In this document: piece by piece, positions 59,001-64,000 of the stretch
Numbering within the stretch: the stretch's first letter is position 1
Layout: each line of letters opens with the position of its first letter
Assembly: GCA_949152475.1 (NCBI GenBank)
Contig: OX424561.1
Location: 42,870,802-42,934,801, forward strand
Source of the DNA: Terebella lapidaria
Lineage: Eukaryota; Annelida; Polychaeta; Terebellida; Terebellidae
DNA length: 64,000 nt
Direction: 5' to 3'
Notes under the pieces: generated by a model
Told to the model about the DNA's origin: nothing
Seen by the model: only the letters and a program-made list of their open reading frames with translations
Databases searched by the model: none
Translations under genes and position numbers: made by a program

Positions 59001-59414
59001 CTCCTACAAAAGTTTTCCAACCGTGTATTAGAGGGAAAGGGGGGGGGGTGCATATGTGTCACTACTCGACCATATTAGTTGCTACGCTGACCAAAATCGA
59101 CATATGTCGTGAACATACCATAATGTTTCCCTTTGAAAAATGAAAGTGACAGAATGAGGTCTGCAGCCTGCAGAGCGTTCGCAAGGAAATCTCTGCAGAC
59201 CTGAATGTATATGTGGTGCGACGGACGCAAATCATCGTTTGTAATCCCAATGTATTCCCGTGTATCATCTCCAGTTGATTAAGCCAATAAATAGGCCTAA
59301 GCATGTTTGGAGCTTGATATTACATGTCGAACTTTCATACTCACCCAGGCCTCTCATCGATGCTTTAAAAGTCTGTGCCGCATCTTCAGCACTGAAGTCT
59401 TCTGATTCCATGAT
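37919..59414 (-). CDS. Annexin, eight coding exons, ~309 residues
   Basis: Exons in transcript order are 59414-59345 (ATG at 59411), 57817-57723, 51290-51177, 51092-51002, 42097-41952, 39264-39084, 38233-38121 and 38041-37919 (stop TAG). All introns are GT/AG and the phases fit. The protein has a very short N-terminus (MESEDFSAEDAAQTFKASM) and four annexin repeats, each with a type-II calcium motif. These begin GLGTD, GGGTD, QLGTD and GAGTN, with the matching acidic loop about 38 residues on (GGEFEE, GDTSGY, SETSGS, GDCGGDY). Annexins bind acidic phospholipid membranes in a calcium-dependent way. Length is normal for the family (about 310-320). The subfamily is not assigned. An upstream exon is possible because the first exon has an acceptor-like CAG just before it. 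Confidence 0.93.
38121..38233 (-). CDS. Annexin exon 7 (repeat 3 to 4 junction)
   Basis: Encodes QYARHIPTFFATRMYKAMKG then AGTNDSGLIRLITSRSE, after completing a split valine codon. The acceptor is CTACTACAG and the donor GAG|GTAATT. The calcium loop has GTN instead of the usual GTD. Confidence 0.93.
38242..39083. other. Annexin intron 6 with diverged ~300-bp repeat
   Basis: Blocks TGTCACCATTAGGTGT and ACATAAGCTCTAT recur about 300 bp apart (38521-38600 and 38817-38885). They are diverged copies with no coding content. Confidence 0.5.
39084..39264 (-). CDS. Annexin exon 6 (repeat 3)
   Basis: Acceptor GTATCCCCAG. It encodes AGEGQLGTDEAAISRVFCLR, then NWEQLRLTFDAYEAVADGRT and IEDAISSETSGSLEDAYIAI, ending in phase 1 at G|GTACAG. 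AGEG-x-LGTDE is the usual start of annexin repeat 3. Confidence 0.93.
39300..41951. repeat. Minisatellite made of ~31 copies of an annexin exon 3' edge plus donor site
   Basis: Units of about 65-110 bp lie in the intron right after exon 5. On the minus strand each reads approximately GGACTGGCTGAGGAGGAGGC, ACAGGAGATTTATGAC, then GTGAGTGTGACGG, then a (GAGG)n tract of variable length, then AAGGTCCC. The first part equals the last codons of exon 5 (PGLAEEEAQEIYD) and the GTGAGT is its 5' splice site. I count about 31 partial exon copies. The proline/serine-rich open frames on the plus strand are repeat artefacts. Confidence 0.88.
41952..42097 (-). CDS. Annexin exon 5 (end of repeat 2 and linker)
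   Basis: The acceptor is CACGTATAG. It encodes, after a split glutamate, YGNTLEEDVQGDTSGYIRRL, then LVSQVNAFRDQDTVDPGLAE and EEAQEIYD, with donor GAC|GTGAGT. GDTSG-x-x-x-RLL is the repeat 2 calcium loop. Its 3' end is the founder of the adjacent minisatellite. Confidence 0.93.
42188..44245. mobile_element. Element E: ~2-kb non-coding TIR element with subterminal TTTACCCTAGT motifs
   Basis: The left end AAAGTGCTTACCCTAGTCC then AAGATGGCGA is matched in inverted form on the right by TCGCCATCTTGGACTAGGGT then AAAGCACTTTT (about 28-30 bp). Near both ends the word ACTTTACCCTAGT or its complement recurs (about 42386, 42405, 44030, 44048, 44084). The interior is AT-rich with no recognisable gene, so it is a non-autonomous DNA transposon. 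The superfamily is not identified and exact ends are uncertain by a few bases. Confidence 0.65.
44290..45830 (-). mobile_element. Element C, copy 2 (inverted relative to copy 1)
   Basis: It starts ACTAGACGCTCTCCGGTCGC and ends TTTGTTTGGGGGATACAAC, the reverse of 7746-8711. A partial second start (CTTCCGGTCGCCTACGACCG) is at about 44504, and degraded tandem units fill 44370-45300. The block GGTTGCTATGGCAACC is at 45613-45628, and a (GCGGAC)/(GGC)n stretch at about 45736-45775. Confidence 0.6.
46377..48885 (-). mobile_element. Family A element, copy 3 (reverse orientation, nested in D)
   Basis: The left end TTAGCCCAAGGGCTAAG (perfect TAGCCC/GGGCTA hairpin) is followed by AGGTTACCGGAC. The right end GACGGACGGACG... 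CATGCCAATAGG, ATAGGTCCGGTAACCTAAAA is the reverse of the A start. About a dozen satellite units lie at 46430-46640 and 47200-48420, with exact DR1 (AGGTCAAAGGTCA) near 47527, 47650, 47796, 47928 and 48197. The array is interrupted at about 46675-47190 by unrelated sequence. Confidence 0.72.
49305..49400. repeat. Short 29-bp tandem repeat, three copies
   Basis: TACATGTACAGTAGATGTAC followed by ACTCTCTGCT repeats three times in the right arm of element D. The unit is itself partly palindromic. Confidence 0.8.
49844..50675. other. Annexin intron 4 remainder; no gene seen
   Basis: It contains a C homopolymer (about 50086-50103). A GC-rich hairpin TACCCTCGCCCC / GGGGGAGAGGGTA lies at about 50519-50547, followed by GTCTGTCTGTC. 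A fragment of the family B start (GCCGGAATCTTCGGTATCGA) is at about 50606-50625. Confidence 0.5.
50676..51001. repeat. 25-bp minisatellite abutting annexin exon 4 donor
   Basis: About 13 units of CATAGACTGACACTCTTGCT then TCGCT. Five units form a 125-bp higher-order repeat present twice (50686 and 50811 onward). On the minus strand the unit reads TATGAGCRARG, then GAGTGTCAGTC, and the first unit is the end of exon 4 (TATGAGCAAG) with its donor GTAAGAGTGTCAGTC. Confidence 0.88.
51002..51092 (-). CDS. Annexin exon 4 (repeat 2)
   Basis: Acceptor AACGTTTACAG. It encodes GGGTDEDALIEILVTRSNDE then LDKIKEIYEQ and leaves in phase 1 at GAGCAAG|GTAAGA. GGGTDED is the repeat 2 calcium-binding start. 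Confidence 0.93.
51177..51290 (-). CDS. Annexin exon 3 (end of repeat 1)
   Basis: Acceptor CATGTCTCCAG, donor AAG|GTATGT. It encodes NMEDELKSELGGEFEEAVLA then MLTPPREYDAKCLNGAIK. DLKSELGG-x-FE and PP-x-EYDA-x-x-L-x-x-AIK are the canonical end of annexin repeat 1. Both ends are phase 0. Confidence 0.94.
51301..52089. other. Annexin intron 2, part; no gene seen
   Basis: It contains loosely repeated GTTAAACA(R)G/CACAAA words at 51310-51530 and otherwise nothing recognisable. Confidence 0.4.
52090..54995. repeat. 42-bp minisatellite (~68 units) open on both strands
   Basis: The unit is GATCTGGTACCACTAACCCT then GGATCAGGCTGAACCGGCAT then GT. Unit length 42 is a multiple of three and stop-free in one frame on each strand. 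This gives long antisense-overlapping frames (PLTLDQAEPACDLV on plus, VVPDHMPVQPDPGL on minus). The units carry the GGTACC palindrome. Length slips of one or three bases occur at about 53980-54030, 54310-54330 and 54435-54450. It lies in annexin intron 2; I see no sign that it is translated. Confidence 0.93.
54996..56399. other. Annexin intron 2, part; no gene seen
   Basis: A G homopolymer is at about 55866-55880. A segment near 55630-55760 (CCTTTCCAAGGTCAA, CACCTCTATAAAAATC) has no recognised identity. Confidence 0.4.
56400..57540. repeat. Minisatellite with 90-bp units passing into ~100-bp units
   Basis: Five units of exactly 90 bp (56400-56840, core GTGCCGCTCGGCGTGGCATA and CCTGCCCGAGAGAGCCAGCA) are followed by about seven units of roughly 97-104 bp. 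The longer units have an added hairpin CTAGTCTGACGGACTAG. The first part is open in one frame (MTVPLDVAYLPERASTNYV) purely because 90 is divisible by three. It lies in annexin intron 2. Confidence 0.9.
57723..57817 (-). CDS. Annexin exon 2 (repeat 1)
   Basis: Acceptor GTTACTCCACAG, donor GGACAG|GTGACT. It encodes, after completing a split glycine, TDEKAIIDLLVAHTNEQRQE then IKQSFVQQYGQ. With exon 1 this makes GLGTDEKAII, the repeat 1 calcium motif. Confidence 0.94.
57830..59344. other. Annexin intron 1; no gene seen
   Basis: A repeated phrase TTTATGGACATT(C/T)C occurs at about 58704 and 58839. A block at 59060-59250 (ACCAAAATCGACATATGTCG, GCAGCCTGCAGAGCGTTCGC) is a diverged fragment of element C. 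A G run is at about 59039-59050. Confidence 0.45.
59345..59414 (-). CDS. Annexin exon 1 (first coding exon seen)
   Basis: The ATG at 59411-59409 opens MESEDFSAEDAAQTFKASMR then GL, with donor CTGG|GTGAGT in phase 1. The three bases ATC before the ATG follow a CAG, so this may be an internal exon whose 5' partner (untranslated or a few codons) lies upstream. Starting at this ATG gives a short N-terminal tail as in annexins of the 4/5 type. Confidence 0.85.
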
Positions 59415-59600
59415 CTGAAATCCGATGGACATATTGAGGCCGAAATAATGTGGACTAATCAGTGGTTTGCAATAAAATTCCCATAGCAACGTGGTTGCCA
59501 TGGGCCATATTCTAACCCTGGTTGCCATGGCACCAAAATTCTTTTTTTCTTGAGTGAAAATTCAAATATTTTCCGTATTGAGTCATTTCATGTAACAATA

Positions 59601-60277
59601 TGTAAAGTTTTAACGTCGTCCGCTATCCGGGATCCTCGAGGATAGTCCTCTCACCACAGGTCATTGCGGACGCGCACCCGCTATCCTCAGATCCTCGCGG
59701 AGAAGCCGCTCACCGAGGGTCACTGCGGGCGCAGTCATTACTCTATCATTAGAACTTTAACCAAGTAGCAGCCCGCCCAACGAGCCCAAACATGCGGACA
59801 CCACTCAAATACAGGATCATCATCGTAGTGTTAACTTGTGAGGCTTGGCTCGCCGCGGTCCCCCTCAGGGATGGAACCATCCCGGGTGGAGAAGACCAGT
59901 GATCCAGAGGGCGTGCGCCCACGAGGCATCAAGGTCTACCCCAGCCCGGGCCCCCTATTGAAGTCGTCCCCAGGGCCCACGAGGGCCTTAGCCACGGATC
60001 GAGGACGTAGAGCTCATGGCTGAGCTCTCCGTCGTCTCTCTCGCCTTGCTCTGAGACAACTCACAGATCAAAACGGTACCAGAGTATATAAACCCCAAAT
60101 CACGAGACACGAAGGAGATCTAGGTCAAACCATTGTTATAGTTTACTGGGCGAGAGAGGATTTGAGGGCGTTACCTGGGCAACGCGTGCTTCGAGCTGAA
60201 GCGTCCAAAAATAGACCGTAAAACTGGTTAGTGTTTAGCAAAGACTCCTGCCACGATCTATGGGCAAAATCGCCACA
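59601..60277 (-). repeat. Solo LTR of a Ty3/Gypsy-type family
   Basis: 677 bp with ends TGTAAAGTTTT and GCAAAATCGCCACA, the same termini as the full element at 10082-22970 but a different body. AATA flanks both sides (59597-59600 and 60278-60281), a 4-bp target duplication. No interior is present, so it is the product of LTR-LTR recombination. The TATATAAACC/GGTTTATATA block near 60083-60092 may be a promoter. It is the family of the fragment at 1-547. Confidence 0.85.
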
Positions 60278-60281
60278 AATA

Positions 60282-60692
60282 GTTGTGTCTTTAATATTAT
60301 GCAATACTCGTTAGAATGAGCTCATTAGGTTTGAGTGACTCTTATGATGTCATCATTGCTCATTTGCTTGTATGACCCTAAAAGGTCGATGGGATGCCCC
60401 ATAAACAAACTATCATACAACTATTCAAGATATTTGAGTTTTGTAAAAATATAAATGCTCACCAGACCCCTGCCTTTCATACTGACACTAAATAGAAAAA
60501 CAGAATTTTTTCATTCTGGTTAGATTTAAAATACACCCTATCTTCTGCGATGTAGCTCTCCTCAATGACAAAAGATCACAAATGATGCGCGTCATAATTA
60601 CGTAAATCACCATGGCGATAGATGTTGTCCTGCTGCTGGAACCCGGGGTACTCCATATTACACGTCTCTCTCCTATTGATGTATGTTTATGT
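60282..60692. other. No gene seen; 5' flank of the annexin gene
   Basis: AT-rich sequence between the solo LTR and the terminal minisatellite. No exon or promoter element can be supported. Confidence 0.4.
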
Positions 60693-63600
60693 TCTATCAG
60701 TGTACCCAGATATATCTGCATGTAGAAGTCTGTTATAGCTGTGTACCCAGATATATCTGCATGTAGAAGTCTGTTGTAGCTGTGTACCCAGATATATCTG
60801 CATGTAGAAGTCTGTTATAGCTGTGTACCCAGATATATCTGCATGTAGAAGTCTGTTGTAGCTGTGTACCCAGATATATCTGTATGTAGAGGTCTGTTGT
60901 AGCTGTGTACCCAGATATATCTGTATGTAGAGGTCTGTTGTAGCTGTGTACCCAGATATATCTGCATGTAGAAGTCTGTTATAGCTGTGTACCCAGATAT
61001 ATCTGCATGTAGAAGTCTGTTGTAGCTGTGTACCCAGATATATCTGCATGTAGAGGTCTGTTGTAGCTGTGTACCCAGATATATCTGCATGTAGAAGTCT
61101 GTTGTAGCTGTGTACCCAGATATATCTGCATGTAGAAGTCTGTTGTAGCTGTGTACCCAGATATATCTGTATGTAGAGGTCTGTTGTAGCTGTGTACCCA
61201 GATATATCTGTATGTAGACGTCTGTTGTAGCTGTACCCAGATATATCTGTAAGTAGAGGTCTGTTGTAGTTGTGTACCCAGATATATCTGTATGTAGACG
61301 TCTGTTGTAGCTGTGTACCCAGATATATCTGTAAGTAGAGGTCTGTTGTAGCTGTGTACCCAGATATATCTGCATGTAGACGTCTGTTGTAGCTGTACCC
61401 AGATATATCTGTAAGTAGAGGTCTGTTGTAGTTGTGTACCCAGATATATCTGTATGTAGACGTCTGTTGTAGCTGTGTACCCAGATATATCTGTAAGTAG
61501 AGGTCTGTTGTAGCTGTGTACCCAGATATATCTGCATGTAGACGTCTGTTGTAGCTGTACCCAGATATATCTGTAAGTAGAGGTCTGTTGTAGTTGTGTA
61601 CCCAGATATATCTGTATGTAGACGTCTGTTGTAGCTGTGTACCCAGATATATCTGTAAGTAGAGGTCTGTTGTAGCTGTGTACCCAGATATATCTGTATG
61701 TAGACGTCTGTTGTAGCTGTGTACCCAGATATATCTGTATGTAGACGTCTGTTGTAGCTGTGTACCCAGATATATCTGTAAGTAGAGGTCTGTTGTAGTT
61801 GTGTACCCAGATATATCTGTATGTAGACGTCTGTTGTAGCTGTGTACCCAGATATATCTGTATGTAGAGGTCTGTTGTAGCTGTACCCAGATATATCTGT
61901 AAGTAGACGTCTGTTGTAGCTGTACCCAGATATATCTGTATGTAGAGGTCTGTTGTAGCTGTGTACCCAGATATATCTGTATGTAGAGGTCTGTTGTAGC
62001 TGTGTACCCAGATATATCTGTATGTAGAGGTCTGTTGTAGCTGTGTACCCAGATATATCTGTATGTAGAGGTCTGTTGTAGCTGTACCCAGATATATCTG
62101 TATGTAGAGGTCTGTTGTAGCTGTGTACCCAGATATATCTGTATGTAGACGTCTGTTGTAGCTGTACCCAGATATATCTGTATGTAGAGGTCTGTTGTAG
62201 CTGTACCCAGATATATCTGTATGTAGAGGTCTGTTGTAGCTGTGTACCCAGATATATCTGTATGTAGAGGTCTGTTGTAGCTGTACCCAGATATATCTGT
62301 ATGTAGAGGTCTGTTGTAGCTGTACCCAGATATATCTGTAAGTAGAGGTCTGTTGTAGCTGTGTACCCAGATATATCTGTATGTAGAGGTCTGTTGTAGC
62401 TGTGTACCCAGATATATCTGTATGTAGAGGTCTGTTGTAGCTGTACCCAGATATATCTGTATGTAGACGTCTGTTGTAGCTGTACCCAGATATATCTGTA
62501 TGTAGAGGTCTGTTGTAGCTGTACCCAGATATATCTGTATGTAGAGGTCTGTTGTAGCTGTGTACCCAGATATATCTGTATGTAGAGGTCTGTTGTAGCT
62601 GTACCCAGATATATCTGTATGTAGAGGTCTGTTGTAGCTGTACCCAGATATATCTGTAAGTAGAGGTCTGTTGTAGCTGTGTACCCAGATATATCTGTAT
62701 GTAGACGTCTGTTGTAGCTGTGTACCCAGATATATCTGTATGTAGACGTCTGTTGTAGCTGTGTACCCAGATATATCTGTAAGTAGAGGTCTGTTGTAGC
62801 TGTGTACCCAGATATATCTGTATGTAGACGTCTGTTGTAGCTGTGTACCCAGATATATCTGTAAGTAGAGGTCTGTTGTAGCTGTGTACCCAGATATATC
62901 TGTATGTAGACGTCTGTTGTAGCTGTGTACCCAGATATATCTGTATGTAGACGTCTGTTGTAGCTGTGTACCCAGATATATCTGTATGTAGAGGTCTGTT
63001 GTAGCTGTGTACCCAGATATATCTGTATGTAGACGTCTGTTGTAGCTGTGTACCCAGATATATCTGTATGTAGACGTCTGTTGTAGCTGTACCCAGATAT
63101 ATCTGTATGTAGAGGTCTGTTGTAGCTGTGTACCCAGATATATCTGTATGTAGACGTCTGTTGTAGCTGTGTACCCAGATATATCTGTATGTAGACGTCT
63201 GTTGTAGCTGTACCCAGATATATCTGTAAGTAGAGGTCTGTTGTAGCTGTGTACCCAGATATATCTGTATGTAGAGGTCTGTTGTAGCTGTGTACCCAGA
63301 TATATCTGTATGTAGAGGTCTGTTGTAGCTGTACCCAGATATATCTGTATGTAGAGGTCTGTTGTAGCTGTGTACCCAGATATATCTGTATGTAGAGGTC
63401 TGTTGTAGCTGTACCCAGATATATCTGTATGTAGACGTCTGTTGTAGCTGTGTACCCAGATATATCTGTATGTAGAGGTCTGTTGTAGCTGTACCCAGAT
63501 ATATCTGTATGTAGAGGTCTGTTGTAGCTGTACCCAGATATATCTGTATGTAGAGGTCTGTTGTAGCTGTGTACCCAGATATATCTGTATGTAGAGGTCT

Positions 63601-64000
63601 GTTGTAGCTGTACCCAGATATATCTGTATATAGACGTCTGTTGTAGCTGTGTACCCAGATATATCTGTAAGTAGAGGTCTGTTGTAGCTGTACCCAGATA
63701 TATCTGTAAGTAGAGGTCTGTTGTAGCTGTACCCAGATATATCTGTATGTAGAGGTCTGTTGTAGCTGTGTACCCAGATATATCTGTATGTAGATGTCTG
63801 TTGTAGCTGTACCCAGATATATCTGTATGTAGAGGTCTGTTGTAGCTGTGTACCCAGATATATCTGTAAGTAGAGGTCTGTTGTAGCTGTGTACCCAGAT
63901 ATATCTGTAAGTAGAGGTCTGTTGTAGCTGTGTACCCAGATATATCTGTATGTAGAGGTCTGTTGTAGCTGTACCCAGATATATCTGTAAGTAGAGGTCT
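60693..64000. repeat. 41/39-bp minisatellite, >80 units, running off the window
   Basis: The unit is CTGTTGTAGCTGTGTACCCA then GATATATCTGTATGTAGAGG then T (41 bp). A 39-bp form lacks one TG (GCTGTACCC). Further variants are ATGTAGACG, AAGTAGAGG and, at the left edge, CATGTAGAAG. Each unit contains the 12-bp palindrome CAGATATATCTG. The left edge (60693-61150) has mostly 41-bp units; the two lengths are mixed further right. Open frames on the minus strand are artefacts. Confidence 0.95.

Noticed and set aside
60687-61537. Minus-strand frames with repeated MQIYLGTQLQQTST-like peptide
   Set aside because: Translation of the 41-bp minisatellite.

Overview
The window reads as an intron-rich animal locus choked with repeats. 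Fragmented coding exons with canonical splice sites, AT-rich introns, metazoan gene families (an ABCC transporter and an annexin), an APE-type LINE, a Ty3/Gypsy element primed by tRNA-His, and many short elements carrying 'TGACCTTGACC' satellites all fit a marine lophotrochozoan, most likely a mollusc. That taxonomic guess is inference. I see no prokaryotic features.

Two host genes converge. On the + strand, five consecutive exons (6911-9863) encode the first transmembrane domain of an ABCC4/MRP4-like transporter. They join in frame, but no nucleotide-binding-domain or later exon could be recognised downstream. On the - strand, eight coding exons (59411 down to 37919) give a complete annexin of about 309 residues with four annexin repeats.

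Most of the rest is mobile or tandemly repeated DNA. 1-547: LTR fragment. 1523-1630: Tc1/mariner scrap. 1767-6184: two families of satellite-bearing elements (called B and A here), one nested in the other. 7746-8711: element C inside an ABCC intron. 10082-22970: a nearly whole, very young Ty3/Gypsy element with apparently identical 863-bp LTRs, lying on the - strand in the last visible ABCC intron. 23521-28612: foldback sequences and a decayed Helitron Rep/helicase between long inverted repeats. 28609-32090: a LINE split by a 979-bp insert with 169-bp tandem repeats. 32091-34420: more A and B copies. 42188-49843: a TIR element (E), two C copies, and a three-level nest (A in D in C), all in one annexin intron. 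59601-60277: a solo LTR with a 4-bp target duplication.

Six large minisatellites sit in or beside the annexin gene: 37 bp (34960-37918), about 85-100 bp (39300-41951), 25 bp (50676-51001), 42 bp (52090-54990), 90-101 bp (56400-57535) and 41/39 bp (60693 to the window end). Three of the six start exactly at the 3' edge of an annexin exon and their units contain copies of that exon edge. Two of these include the 5' splice site and the third includes the stop codon. This exon-edge amplification is the most unusual pattern in the window. The second is that the A and B satellites carry many perfect nuclear-receptor motifs (DR1 AGGTCAAAGGTCA and TCAAGGTCA), so mobile elements have scattered arrays of potential receptor sites around these genes.
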